Positions 34,215-48,875 of a stretch of 64,000 nt of DNA are shown here, one piece after another. The stretch covers positions 12,533,899 through 12,597,898 of the forward strand of contig OZ024789.1 in the NCBI GenBank assembly GCA_964017065.1. Reading direction: 5' to 3'. Position 1 is the first letter of the stretch. Each line of letters starts with the position of its first letter. The notes below the pieces were generated by a model, which made no database searches, was not told where the DNA came from, and saw nothing but the letters and a program-made list of their open reading frames with translations. The position numbers were made by a program, and so were the translations under genes. This DNA is from Haliclona indistincta. Taxonomy: Eukaryota; Porifera; Demospongiae; Haplosclerida; Chalinidae.

Positions 34215-34550
34215 TCTCTCTGTTCCTCAGTCTCTGCACCAAGTCGTTCATGCTGCATCTCTCTCATTTGCTGCAGCTGTCATCTCTCTGTTCTTTGGTC
34301 TCTCCACCACGTCGCTCAGCTCCTTCTCTCTCATTTGCTGTAGCATGGCTGTAGCCTAACCGCTCTCTGTATAATTCTTCAGTCTCTGCATCACGTCGCT
34401 CATGCTCCTTCTCTCTGGCCTAATCTCTCTCTGTTCTTCAGTCTCTCTGACATCACGTCGCTCGTGCTTCTTCTCACTAGCCTAACCTATCTCTGTTCTT
34501 CAGTCTCTGCATCACGTCGATCGTCATGCTCCTTCTCGATCTTTGCGCTT
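34215..34550 (+). repeat. ~65-bp minisatellite, about five units
   Basis: Diverged tandem units share TCTCTGTTCTTCAGTCTCTG, CATCACGTCGCTC and GCTCCTTCTCTC blocks. Confidence 0.75.
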
Positions 34551-34786
34551 GCTCAGTCTCAGTTGAGTAAAATTGAAACCATCCGGTGAATTACAACGCG
34601 GGGGCATTTACGGAATGACGTACGCATACAGCGGTTTTATTACTCCTTGCAACAGCCACAAAAGCGTAAAGCGTGATCCGTGCCTTATTTGGAAGGTAGA
34701 TTACATTGCGTGGTTCAGCTTGAACACGGTTTACGCTCTACGCTTCACGCTCTACGCTTGCAAGATGTAATAAAACCGCTGTATAT

Positions 34787-34925
34787 ATGTTCTGCGCAAA
34801 CCGGGGATCGGGACCATCCATGGATTGTCTTGCGCAAACCGCCGTGGATAGGCCCCGTGGATAGGCCGCCCATCCACGGTTTGCACAGTCAATCCATGGA
34901 TTGCACCTCGTCGCCGCCACTGAAG
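34787..34925 (+). repeat. TTGCGCAAACCG cluster
   Basis: Short repeats built on TGCGCAAACCG, CCGTGGATAGG and ATCCATGGATTG. 34790-34842 reappears inverted at 38972-39028, next to the CATA/GATA array. Confidence 0.7.
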
Positions 34926-34929
34926 CGCA

Positions 34930-35230
34930 AGCGCACAGATCGCCACACGCCAATCAGGCTTTTGTAAGACTAGTACGTGCAGTGGCAATGGCAGCATCAG
35001 AATCAGTGCCGTGCAGCAGTGACACTAGTCACATCCAGCAGCACAGATGGCAGCAAAGTCGTTACTGACCAATAGCAAAGGAGACTACTTTGTGGAAAAG
35101 AAGGAAATAAAGACTCTTGAACATCTGCTACAGTGCATGCTTTCAAGTACTATTAAAGACTGATACCTTTCCCATGCTAGCCACCCTGCCAGCTTGAGAA
35201 TAAACAATATTCATGCCCAGTGGCAGTGTT
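34930..35230. other. Intergenic, nothing recognised
   Basis: No open frame or repeat structure supported. Confidence 0.4.
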
Positions 35231-35239
35231 CTGTGTACA

Positions 35240-35591
35240 CAGTGGCGTAGCAATAAAGGGGCTGGAGGGGGCTTGTGCCCCCCTAAGATTTATGAAGGGG
35301 GGGCAGAGCCCCCTGCATTACCTGGTTAGCAAGAGTTTAGAAGCCTCCAGAACAACTGGTAATTTACATATGGGCAAGGCTAAGTTGTATAACACACGTA
35401 CTAGCAACAGTCATCAACATACTATTGTGGCAGAGCACCAATAAAACGCGTATTGATGGCCACGAGGATGGCTTATTGCTGAAATGACCGAAAACACGCC
35501 CCTCATGAATATTAATTAGCAAAATTTTTTGTCTCGCTTCGCTTGCCAATTTTTCAGCCCCCCCAATTCGAAACATCTTCCCACGCTACTG
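35240..35591. mobile_element. 352-bp MITE, CAGTGGCGTAG ends, 5-bp duplication
   Basis: Left end CAGTGGCGTAGC, right end ...GCTACTG (imperfect match), flanked by GTACA at 35235-35239 and 35592-35596. G/C-rich strings (GGGGGGGCAGAGCCCC) form an internal hairpin. A right-half relative is at 55790-55941. Confidence 0.7.
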
Positions 35592-35599
35592 GTACAACA

Positions 35600-37120
35600 T
35601 TCCATTCATCATTAACTTGCTTTACAGTTGCATTATCAGAGAACGGAAGTATATTAGTAATAGTGGTGTACGTAGTTATGAGAATGATGACTGACAGACT
35701 GTACAGATAAAGGTAAAAAAAAAAACACGAAAAGTACAACTACTCTGGTAAGTAGAGAAGCTTGAGGGGATACATGATGGAATGTACAAGGGTTAAAACA
35801 TGACTCCAGAAGTGATTTGTCTATAATTCAGCTTTAGAAATGTAGTAACATCAATTGAAGAGGACTTTCACAGTCTTGGTTAAAATAGAAGTGGCGACTA
35901 AAATATAGTGGAAAGCTTGAGATCCTGAAGAAAAAGTAATAATTATCATTGCCGATAGGCAATGATATGTAGGGATGACCACGAATTAAGATGGCGGCTA
36001 CCCATGTGTGAAAATTAGTTTTCGCACATATCTCTTTTGTTATACATTTCTACTGCATTTTAACTATCTCTGAGGGAATCTGAAGTGTAAGCGCTTGTAG
36101 GAAGTCCATGTAAGTCGCCGGGATTGCTTGCTCGTCGACGAAAATCAAGATGGCGACTCTCAGGGAGCAAGTTGCAGATCTTCGCTGTTTTAGCGTTTAT
36201 CGAAATTCCAGACATCTAGGATTGATCAGGCGATTGTTCTGAGCATGGAAATACCTTTGGCGAAGCTGGCAGACGTTTCTAAAGAGGTAAAACAAAATCG
36301 CCGCCCACGCGAATTGTTCATCTTCTTCTTCTTCTTCTTCTTTCAGTAAGCCTAGCGCTGTCCTGAGTGAACGAATCACTATCAAACCTGCACCATTGCA
36401 CTTGTATATATCTGGGGTAGTGCACTTAGTTCTTAGATAGGCATTAAACACTACCAGAAGCGAGTAATTCTTGAAAAACATGGTTTTTGGACCGTTTTGG
36501 GCTGTTAGAAGAGCGACTCCATTAATTAACCCTCTTGTCACTGCTGATCATTGACTCCGCCCACATCAGCTTTGAAAGTGAGCTCGGTTCTCGCTTTCTC
36601 TCTGCTCATGGGCGCTTCAGCGCGCAAGCTAGAGCCTAGAGGTATGAACAAGCAGTATACCATACCCTGGGTAATACTGATCTGTCTATGCTGTCATCAT
36701 GACCCACGGCAGGCGCGAACCGGACGACGGTGATGCTACCCGATCTAGCTAGGCTAGGTTTCTTACACTAGCTACGTGGCGTGAGCTGTACCTATAGGAC
36801 CCCTGTGCTGTTGACAACTGGACGTTGGTCATTGTAAATGGCTGGAAGCCTCTGTGATCGTGATATCGACATCAACAAGGCTCTACTAGGCGTGTCTACT
36901 CGAATCCTCTATCCCGGCGGACTCAGAGTCTTCCAGCCATGATCACCATAGTGTTCCACTGAGTTGTCAGCGTTAGTCTCTTCTTCATCCATTACAGTGC
37001 TAGGAAATATCATGTTGTCAACTCCGCGGTCAACTCAACCTCTCTAACTAATTTAAACCTTTTCGTGATTGCCGATAATAACATTCCATGTTCCTTAATT
37101 GACTCTCTGACTATAGAGGC
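35600..37120. other. Gene-poor stretch with GATGGCG-containing repeat
   Basis: 35945-36360 contains GCAATGATATGTAGGGATGA, AAGATGGCGGCTAC and CTTCTTCTTC...CCTAGCGC, echoing parts of the HINE-like repeat. ATG 36150 (MATLREQVADLRCFSVYRNS) is open for about 30 codons only. 36540-37120 shows no supported gene. Confidence 0.45.
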
Positions 37121-37125
37121 TATGC

Positions 37126-37444
37126 CAGGCGCGTGTCCACGATAGGGCTCCGGGTGCTCTAGCACCCCCCTCAGCATTGAAGTTTTAAATTATTCATTGC
37201 ATCAAAGTACACTGTGGCTATCAATTTATCATAACTGTTATTGCAAAAAGCTTAGCAGCTGCCAAAATCCCATTCTAAGGTAGTTTAGGCTGTTTTTCCA
37301 TTAGTTCAGCGATGAACTAATCCAGTGCGCCACGATAATAGTGACGAAAATGACGTGATTTAACGAATAAATGAATATTAATTAGAATTTGCGCGCGCGC
37401 TTCGCGCGCGCACCTATCTTTCCTCATTCCTGGACACGCGCCTG
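37126..37444. mobile_element. 319-bp MITE, copy b (inverted relative to copy a)
   Basis: Same CAGGCGCGTGTCCA ends and identical length as 31193-31511, opposite orientation, with TATGC duplicated at 37121-37125 and 37445-37449. Same CG palindrome at about 37391-37410. Confidence 0.85.
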
Positions 37445-37566
37445 TATGCACCTTCTCATCTACTAGCTAATAACTGCTGCTCACAGAGTTGTAAAAATGA
37501 AATAACAGCTAGCATAGAATACAGCTGATAATTTTAAACTGATAGTGATCAAAAAAGTAACAGGAA

Positions 37567-38300
37567 CAAGTAAAGTAAAAAAGTTAAAAAAAAACAACTA
37601 AAAAGTGTAGGGATGACTCTTGCAAAAGTAAAGGAAGAAGATGGGATAATGCTTGCAAAAGTAAAAGAACAAGATGGGATGATGCTTGCAAAAGTAAAGG
37701 AACAAGATGGGATGATGCTTGCAAAAGTAAAGGAACAAGATGGGATGATGCTTGCAAAGTAAAGGAACAAGATGGAATAATGCTTGCAAATGTAAAAGTC
37801 CCAAGTATCCCTACATCAGCGGCTTGAAGGAGGACGCAGTCCGATGAAGTAATTGACGGTTGTAAATAAATATAGAGGTATCTGTTTTAGGAGGACGCAG
37901 TCCGATGAAGTAGTTGACAGTTGTAAATAAGCTGCAGGTAGCTGTATTTGGAGGACGCAGTCCGATGAAGTAATTGACGGTTGTAAAAGGTGTAGGAAAA
38001 GGATTCCACATCAATTCTGTCAGTTGCACGTCATCGCAGCAAGTCGCTGATGTAGGGATACTTGGGACTTTTACATTTGCAAGCATTATTCCATCTTGTT
38101 CCTTTACTTTGCAAGCATCATCCCATCTTGTTCCTTTACTTTTGCAAGCATCATCCCATCTTGTTCCTTTACTTTTGCAAGCATCATCCCATCTTGTTCT
38201 TTTACTTTTGCAAGCATTATCCCATCTTGTTCCTTTACTTTTGCAAGAGTCATCCCTACACTTTTTAGTTTTTTTTATTAAAACTTTTTTACTTTACTTG
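37567..38300. mobile_element. Foldback element with 33-34-bp repeats in its arms
   Basis: Arms of about 250 bp run from AAGTAAAGTAAAAAAGTT / complement inward through about five tandem copies of a unit containing CAAGATGGGATGATGCTTGC. The inner arm ends are ATCCCTACATCAGCGGCT / GTCGCTGATGTAGGGAT. The loop has three ~62-bp repeats (GGAGGACGCAGTCCGATGAA). Confidence 0.85.
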
Positions 38301-38478
38301 TAGGATAGTACAGTCAGCTAGTGATCACACATACTTAAGTTAGTGATGGTTGACTAAAATGTGACGGTATCCATACATTGTCATGGCTAGCTAACTTTCA
38401 GCATTGTAATTGCTCTCATACACGCCGGTCACTAGCTTTGTTTCAGCATCACACTGCCTAACCCTTGCTCTCATGTTT

Positions 38479-38815
38479 CTCAGCACAGATCACACCGCCT
38501 TGCTCTCATGATGAGCCTAGCCTTGTCTCAGCACAGATCACACCGCCTTGCTCTCATGTCTAACTTTGTCTCAGCACAGATCACACCGGCTCACACCGCC
38601 TTGCTCTCATGATGTCTAGCTTTGTCTCAGCACAGATCACACCGCCTTGCTCTCATGATGTGCCTAGCTTTGTCTCAGCACAGATCACACCGCCTTGCTC
38701 TCATGTCTAACTTTGTCTCAGCACAGATCACACCGCCTTGCCAGGCTCTCATGTCTAGCTTTGTCTCAGCACAGATCACACCGCCTTGCTCTCCATGTGC
38801 CTGAGTTTTGTCTCA
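38479..38815 (+). repeat. ~45-50-bp minisatellite, about seven units
   Basis: Units share TCTCAGCACAGATCACACCG + CCTTGCTCTCATG with variable TGTCTAGCTTTG spacers. Confidence 0.85.
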
Positions 38816-38899
38816 GCATCATGTAGCCTCCTTCGGATCATGTGCCTACCTTTGATGCTGTACACAATACTGGTAGAGAAGCGATCCACAGTCTGTCCC

Positions 38900-39032
38900 A
38901 CATCCACGCTTTGCGCAAGCATTATCCACGCTTTGCGCAAGCGATCCAAGGTTTGTCTGGTCAAAGCATGGATGTCGCCGATCCACGGTTTGCGCAAGAC
39001 AATCCATGGATGGTCCCGATCCACGGTTTGCG
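38900..39032 (-). repeat. TTGCGCAAACCG cluster, inverted copy
   Basis: Inverted relative of 34787-34842, with extra CCACGCTTTGCGCAAGC units; abuts the CATA array. Confidence 0.7.
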
Positions 39033-41004
<1,972 letters not shown>

Positions 41005-41660
41005 CGCGGGGGACGTTTTCGACCAGTATGGGGCTCGCTCAGGCTCGCCCCAATTATAACCGTCTACAAACAAGTGTGGGCGGGGCTCGTATGCACTGCA
41101 TGCATGCGTAGGCAACAAGGCAGACCTGATACGTACAGCTTAACAATTTTAGCTACAAGTTTATGAAAAGCCATCAACAACAGCAATACTAAACTAATGG
41201 TGGAAACAAAGACTTCTCCGTACATGCATGATATTCAAGTGCACTTCACTAAAAAGAAAAAGGGACACAAACAAGAAATTAAAAAGATTTCTATCGAAAT
41301 CAAAAGGATGTAGTGATGAAGAAATCTACCACTGGTTCACAATGTAAACCAACAAGGAACAAGCATAGAATGGTAACACGATTGACTTGCTAACAGACCA
41401 TAGATCCCTACATCAGTGGCTGCTGTGGCCAGACTATAGCTAGTAAAGCTATTTACTGTTGACTGACACTTTGAATAGAATTCAGCTTGTGACAAAATAT
41501 TGATCTTATGTACAGCCACTGATGTAGGGATCTATGGTCTGTTAGCAAGTCAATCGTGTTACCATTCTATGCTTTTTCCTTGTTGGTTTACATTGTGAAC
41601 CAGTGGTCGATTTCTTCATCACTACATCCTTTTGATTTCGATAGAAATCGTTTTAATTTA
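41005..41660 (-). mobile_element. HINE-like fragment with foldback half
   Basis: 41045-41265 is the minus-strand segment TAACCGTCTACAAACAAGTG...AACAAAGACTTC; 41266-41660 is the foldback (arms ATTTCTATCGAAATCAAAAG / complement, inner CCCTACATCAGTGGCTGCTG). Orientation relative to the foldback is opposite to the other copies, as expected if it lies on the other side of the symmetrical part. Confidence 0.6.
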
Positions 41661-43370
41661 TTGTAATACTGGCATCCAGCTGTAGGATAAGGTGTGGGCT
41701 TGATCACTGAATGAGTAACGGCTACAGTGACTTGTTAAAGAGTGGAATTGACAGTAGCAACATACTGTGATATCCAGTGAGAATGGTGGGTTCTCCAGCA
41801 GTGTCAGTATGAGCCTGGAGTCTAGTGAGCTTAAATACCATACCATACCTATATATGTCTATAATGTAGAAACAGACTACCTGCCGCTCAGTGCGGTGTC
41901 ATTCATGTACATGTACTATTGTATGAGGGGTCAATAAGAGCGGCCTTCATCCAATCTGTGCAAGTCTTTACCACAAGGTATTTGTGTAGTTATGTCAATA
42001 CACGTATACTAGCAGTACTTGATGGTGAAGAGGTGTGCTGTTTGAGTGAGTTGGGTACACAATAATTATGCTGGTTAGTGACTTTTCCTGCCCTGTAGTA
42101 ACAATAAACTAACTAACCAACATCTCTCTCTCCCTCCCAACCAACTGACTGACTAACAAAAGAATCAAGCCCAATGGTGCTATTTGTTCGAACACTAAAA
42201 CATTGATCCTTGCCGGGATCAAGTCCAATGGTGCCGCAGTCTCTCACACAGAAATTCCTCTGTTACCATTGATGGTATAAGTGCTTGTGCAATTTACCAG
42301 TCCACATGTACATGTCTCTGTTCTATCATAGAATGGTACCACCAGAACACAGGATTCCTATTAATTTACATCAAGGATGCTCTAACCATGTGCTTGTAGT
42401 CCAGTCCATTCTCTCAGCCAAAAAAAACAATTGTATGACTGTATTTTCATATAAAACTTTCATGTTCATAACTCCAACTATTAGTATTCATGTGCATTCA
42501 TCCTCATTATCATCTGATCAGTATGTGTTGCTTAATTTCTGGTTTTGTTTACCTGAGAAATTTACTGAGTCACTGGTACCTCCATCACTTGCATGTATAA
42601 GAATTTCTTTGTAATTCTCAGTAATTGGTAACACATCACACTAGCTGAAGAGGTCAAGAAGATTCACTCCATGCTATTGTCGATGATACAATATTTGCTC
42701 GATGTCTTTCTTCACAGAGGTGTTTGCATCTAATTTGCATGAGAAGTTTATCATAATACTATTATAATAAACACTTAGTGTGCATTGTAGTAGTACCAAT
42801 CTGGCGGCTAAGATTGCAAGAATGGAAGCTTTCAGTGTTACATTATTCAAATGCGACTACGTGTATTAGCGGGTGGAGCAAGCCTTCCAATGTATGCAAA
42901 ATAATTATGTTTCAGTGGTGTATATATACAGCTGCTACTGTCAATTCTACTACTCTTAGCAGACACTACTGATTCACTGATCACTCATGCTATCATTGTC
43001 CAGCAGTACTTACTGAAGCCAGTGACATCGATCATTACGACTGGGCTACATGCCCTGACTTATGCTGACTACAGCCAGATTCTAAAACTCACCATGGCCA
43101 ACTGCTAAATTTATGTATTGACAGACCATAGCAGACTGTGGAGCACGGCTATACTCGAGATCCAGGGAAGTAACTATACAGCTCGTCATGAAGGACAACC
43201 TGACTAGTCTATTCTTCTTCAAGGTCCCGATGATAGGTCTCTCAAGCTCATCCTTATGTATTATACTGAGCTATCCTTTGCACACTGGCGACTGCCACAG
43301 TGCCACTACAGCAGCTGTCTGCATAGTGAGCCTGGAATAGGCAACAACTCGGGTAGCACAAAGATGAAGC
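41661..43370. other. Intergenic, no supported gene
   Basis: Several frames of 60-110 codons exist but none has a signal, domain or conserved duplicate. No repeat was recognised except short tetranucleotide runs near 42110. Confidence 0.4.
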
Positions 43371-43456
43371 TAAAATTCCGTGCAGAACGGGTTAAATTTC
43401 GACCTTTGACCCCGACCGGATGTCTTCCCTAACGGGACTCGATAAAATCATAGATA

Positions 43457-43620
43457 CAGGAATTCTTAGGGAATCTTGCAAAAGTATAGCGCACAAAACG
43501 CCCTTTACACATGCGCAATAGAGTTAGTTAAGTAGCTTTTTAGTATTATTTCTTGTTATTGCGCATGTGCAAAGGGCGTTTTGTGCGCAATACATTTTGC
43601 AAGATTCCCTAAAATTCCTG
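43457..43620. mobile_element. 164-bp hairpin MITE with TA duplication
   Basis: Nearly complete palindrome: CAGGAATTCTTAGGGAATCT ... AGATTCCCTAAAATTCCTG, with GCGCACAAAACGCCCTTT in the arms. TA at 43455-43456 and 43621-43622. Confidence 0.85.
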
Positions 43621-43633
43621 TACAGTATACCAC

Positions 43634-43670
43634 CAGGGATTAGCAACGCGTGCGCATTCCAATACATTTT

Positions 43671-43705
<35 letters not shown>

Positions 43706-44830
43706 GAAAAACACACCACATAAGGTGTACATGTAGATTTAAAATTAATGTTAATCAGTGGCAATTGTCCTTAGCATTAAGTCAATAGAAGAGCTTCCCT
43801 GACAAATGTTAACAGTGCTTGATGACAGCAGGAAATCTCTTAATACTATAGCACATCTCTCGTCATCATTGGAATATTCTTTTAAATAAGTTCGACCACA
43901 GAAAATATTGTGTCCAGAGAAAGTATAAGCCAAATCTTCGTTAAAGATCAGTTTGACCAAAGTGTTTGAGTTGTTTTTTGCATTTTTGATAAATTTAAGC
44001 GATCTTGAAGAAACCAAGTTATAAATACTTTGGACTCTAGCACATCGATGCAGGATACCGGTATGCGTTCTGAATTTACATCCTCTTTACGGGTTAAAAA
44101 TTAAACGTTGCCTTGCAACGAGTTCGTTGCTAAGCTAGCTCTTGACGACCGTGCTAAGAAGAGTCACTGGCACGGCACGTTGTCGAGCTCTGGTGATTGA
44201 CTAGTGCGTTCTGCAAACACTTTGATAGTAAAGGCGACTTGAGTACTGTTTCGTTTTGATCGCTAACCGGCGAATCGGTTGTAGGTTGCAGGACAATCGT
44301 TGTAAAACGCTAACAAACAGTTTGTTTACTCTGCTGAAAAGTGGTAGTGTACCTGTTACTAGTTTTTAGTTGTGCTTCGGTCCATTCTTTGCCGATGACA
44401 TGTTAGTTCGTACATGTCCTCGTGGAAATAGCGCATTTTCTATTCTCGATCTCACACGGTGCAGCGCTATCACACTAGACAAACTAAGCCGTTCAGCCCT
44501 ACGGTACGGGTCTTTGTGTACCTCTTTTGACAATAGATACACTCTGGCTGATCTTGCTTTCAGTTTATCCTCGAGAAGAAAGGCAGTTCTATAGAAACAA
44601 CTGTGCTGAAAGAAGATCTCGCTTTTAACATTGTTTTTCTCGTGCTTTGAATCCTTCGTTGTACTGACAATTTTCCTGCCTTCGCGCTGCAGCAGTCCTA
44701 CCCACACACGCGATTAGTCAAGCCATGCTATTTGGCGGGCCTTACTCTTCGCACGCTGTGCTCTAACACGTTGGAAATTTAACCCGTAACGTGGATGTAG
44801 TTGAAATTCCTGTCCGTTGCTAATCCCTGT
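43634..44830. mobile_element. ~1.2-kb element with CAGGGATTAGCAACG ends
   Basis: CAGGGATTAGCAACG at 43634 and CGTTGCTAATCCCTG at 44816-44830. No convincing target duplication. Minus frames 43751-44017 (SLKFIKNAKNNSNTLVKLIF, then AYTFSGHNIFCG) and 44366-44707 look weakly protein-like; a BEN-like fold was considered for the first but is not supportable. (TTA)n at about 43671-43705. Confidence 0.5.
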
Positions 44831-45366
44831 GAGTATATTGTATCTATGATAAAATTGGCGACAACGACAAGATCGACGTCATTTTCTCCGGGTATGTCCG
44901 TTATATTCGTTGTCGTGCCATAGTCGTACAGTAGACGTTGTCGCTCCATTGGAGCCCAAGATTACGGATTACGACTGCGACAGCTGTTATGACTGCGACA
45001 AAGCTAGTATTATCGAGCCAAATGTGCATGCTAGAATCCCAAGATAAAATGATCTAACAGCTCTACTGAGAGACTGACAAACTGGTGATCGTGAGGAAAA
45101 CCGGCGGGAGCGTCGTGGTCCGTGTCAAGAAGGGTCGACGATCAGCTTGCTGGCTTCGAAAAAAGGATTCATGCCTTAAAATACAGTGAACTGTACACTC
45201 TCGAAACCCTTGTTAGTTGGCAAAGGCGAGTAGCAAAGTGGTAGTCAGCCAAGACGTTACAACAGCAAGGCGTCCAACTTTGGTAGTGTGACCGCGTGCA
45301 TTTGCTGTCGTGACTGTGAACGCGGTGATTTGCCGTCATCGCTATCGTAGTGTGACCTAGGCCTAA
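44831..45366. other. Element-derived stretch ending in inverted terminus
   Basis: Contains CGACAACGACAAGATCGACG...GTTGTCGTGCC-type complementary pieces and ends TAGTGTGACCTAGGCCTAA, the inverted match of 32410. Directly after it, ancestral propeller-upstream sequence resumes (GTTCAGCTTTGGAG). Confidence 0.5.
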
Positions 45367-45425
45367 GTTCAGCTTTGGAGTATATAATTATTTATTGATA
45401 TAGCTATACTATAGGCATGTGTTGT

Positions 45426-48400
45426 TCTACAAGAAAATTAAAAAGATTTCTATCGAAATCAATAGGATGTAGGGTTGTGAAATCTACCACTGGTCCACAA
45501 TGTAAACTAAGTAAACAAGGAACAAGCATGGAATAGTAACACGATTGACTTGCTAACAGACCATAGATCCCTACATCAGTGGCTGCTGTGGTTGACTATA
45601 GCTAATACAGCTATAGTTACTGTTGACTGACACCAGATGTGCATTCAGCTTGTGACAAAATATTGATCTTATGTACAGCCACTGATGTAGAGATCTATGG
45701 TCTGTTAGCAAGTCAATCGTGTTACTATTCCATGCTTGTTCCTTGTTAGTTTACATTGTGGACCAGTGGTAGATTTCACAACCCTACATCCTATTGATTT
45801 CGATAGACATCTTTTTAATTTTCTTGTTTGTGTCCTTTTTTCTTTTTCAGTAATGTGCAGTTCAATATCATGCAAGTACCGAGCCGTCTTTGTTTCCACC
45901 ATTGGTTTAGTTTTCCTGTTGTTGATGGCTTTCTTTTATATTATTAACTATTTTAAACTTGTAACTAAAACTAATTGTTATGCTGTACATATCAGGTCGC
46001 CTACGCATGCATGCATGCAGTGCATACGAGCCCCGCCCACACTTGTTTGTAGACCTGTACGGCGGTTATAATTATCTGGCAAGTGCAGAATGGTGATCCT
46101 ATACGAGCTTACCGTTCTTCGAAGACTCCAGACAAATTATGTGTTCTCCGTGAACCATATGGCGCGGCGATACTAAAGCTAGTGCTTGGTCACGTGCGCT
46201 AACCACTGCTTGGTCACGTGCGTATTGCGCAATCACAATAATGGCGTCTAACACTTAGCTGACAATGGATCACGATCGAGAAATCGCGGAATTTATATCG
46301 CCGTTACGCTAAAAACAAAGTTCAAAAGGCACCTGCCAGGAGAATTTCACGACTGTTCGTGGGTGTTTTGGTATCGGCACTGCTCGCGTAAAGGCGCTAG
46401 GCGCGCTGAAGAAAGAAGAAAGAAAGAAGAAGACGAAGATGACGAAACTCGATTTTTCACCGTTTCCAGGTTCGTCACTTTAGCAACAATTTCGAGCCAT
46501 CTCCTTGCTATTGTAAGACGGGGCAACGCCAGAGAGCAGATCTAAGTGTCTTTGGACGTATAAAATTCACCACCAGGATAAATATCAGCGTTTGAACGCT
46601 AAAAGAAAAAGAAAATTAAAAAGATTTCTATCGAAATCAAAAGGATGTAGTGATGAGGAAATATACCACTGGTCCACAATGTATACCAACAAGGAAAAAG
46701 CATGGAATGGTGACACGATTGACTTGCTAACAGACCATAGATCCCTACATCAGTGGCAGCTACGGCCTGACTATAGCTAATTCAGCTAGTTGCCGTTGAC
46801 TGACACCTGAAGTGCGTTGAATTGAATTCAGCTTGTGACATAATATTGATCTTATTTATGTACAGCCACTGATGTAGGGATCTATGGTCTGTTAGCAAGT
46901 CAATCGTGTCACCATTCCATGCTTTTTCCTTGTTGGTATACATTGTGGACCAGTGGTATATTTCCTCATCACTACATCCTTTTGATTTCGATAGAAATCT
47001 TTTTAATTTTCTTGTTTGTGTCCTTTTTTCTTTTTCAGCGAAAAGAAGTTATCATGCGTTTACCGAGCCGTCTAATTTGTTTCCACCATTATTTTGTTTA
47101 GTTTCCAGTTGTTGATGGCTTTTCTAAACTTGCAGCTAAAATTGTTTTGTTGCAGCTCGCCTACGCATGAATGCATACGAGCCCCGCCCACACTTGTTTG
47201 TAGACGGTTATAATTATCTAGCAAGCGGAGAATGGTGATCCTACACGAGCTTACCGTTCTTCGAAAATACTGGGGATGTGTTCTCCGTGATCCATACGGC
47301 GCGGCGATACTCTAGCTCGACTGTACTAGCTAGTGGTTGGTCACGTGCGCTAACCACTGCTTGGTCACGTGCGTATTGCGCAATCACAATAATGGCGTCT
47401 AACACTTAGCTGACAATGGATCACGATCGAGAAATCGCGGAATTTATATCGCCGTTTCGCTAAAAACAAAGTTCAAAAGGCACCTGCCAGGAGAATTTCA
47501 CGACTGTTCGTGGGTGTTTTGGTCTCGGCACTGCTCGCGTAAAGGCGCTAGGGGCGCTGAAGAAGAAGAAGAAGAAGAAAGAAGAAAACGAAGATGACGA
47601 AACTCGATTTTCACCGTTTCCAGGTTCATCACTTTAGTAACAATTTCGAGCAATCTCCTTGCTACTGTAAGATGGGGCAACGCCAGAGAGCAGATCTAAG
47701 TGTCTTTGGACGTACAAAATTCATCACCAGGCGAAATATCAGCGTTTGAACGCTAATACATTGTATGTAGCCGCCATCTTGTTTTCTTGCTCATCCCTAC
47801 ATAGGGAGTCACTACCGTGCCTCCCTAATTAAAAAGATTTCTATCGAAATCAAAAGGATGTAGGGTTGTGAAATCTACCACTGGTCCACAATGTAAACTA
47901 ACAAGGAACAAGCATGGAATGGTAACACGATTGACTTGCTAACAGACCATAGATCCCTACATCAGTGGCTGCTGTAGTTGACTATAGCTAGTTCAGCTTA
48001 GCTTGTTGCTGTTGACTGACACCTAACGTTCATTCAGCTTGTGACAAATATTGATCTTATGTACAGCCACTGATGTAGGGATCTATGGTCTGTTAGCAAG
48101 TCAATCGTGTTACCATTCCATGCTTGTTCCTTGTTAGTTTACATTGTGGACCAGTGGTAGATTTCACAACCCTACATCCTTTTGATTTCGATAGAAATCT
48201 TTTTAATTTCTTGTTTATGTCCTTTTTTTCTTTTTCAGCGAAGTGCAGTTCAATATCATGCACGTACTGAGCTGTCTTTGTTTCCACCATTGGTTTAGTT
48301 TTCCTGTTGTTGGTGACTTTTCTTTATTATTAAGAATTTTAAACTTGTAGCTAATAATAATTGTTATGCTCTATATATCAGCTCGCCTACACATGCATGC

Positions 48401-48839
48401 ATGCATGCAGTGGATACGAGCCCCGCCCACAATTGTTTGTAGACATGTACGGCGGTTGTAATTATCTGGCAAGCGCAGAATGGTGATCCTATACGAGCTT
48501 ACCGTTCTTCGAAGACTCCAGACAAATGCATGTACATGTATGTGCTCTCCGTGATCCATAAGGCGCGCGGCGATACTCACATAATCAAGCTAGTGTTTGG
48601 TCACGTGCGCTAACCACTGCTTGGTCACGTGCGTATTGCGCAATCACATCAACGGCGTCTAACACTTAGCTGACAATGGATCACGATCGAGAAATAGCGG
48701 AATTTATATCGACGTTTCGCTAAAAACTAAGTTCAAAAGGCACCTGCCAGGAGAATTTCATGACTGTTCATGGGTGTTTTGGTCTCGGCATTGCTCGCGT
48801 AAAGGCGCTAGGCGCGCTGAAGAAAGAAAGAAAGAAAAA

Positions 48840-48875
<36 letters not shown>

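Noticed and set aside
37549..38303. Repeat protein frames with FASIIPSCSFT or CKHHPILFLY units
   Set aside because: They arise from 33-34-bp tandem repeats in foldback arms and appear in mirrored form on both strands.
42285..42614. 109-residue frame as a gene
   Set aside because: No signal peptide, domain, splice support or duplicate; composition fits random AT-rich sequence.
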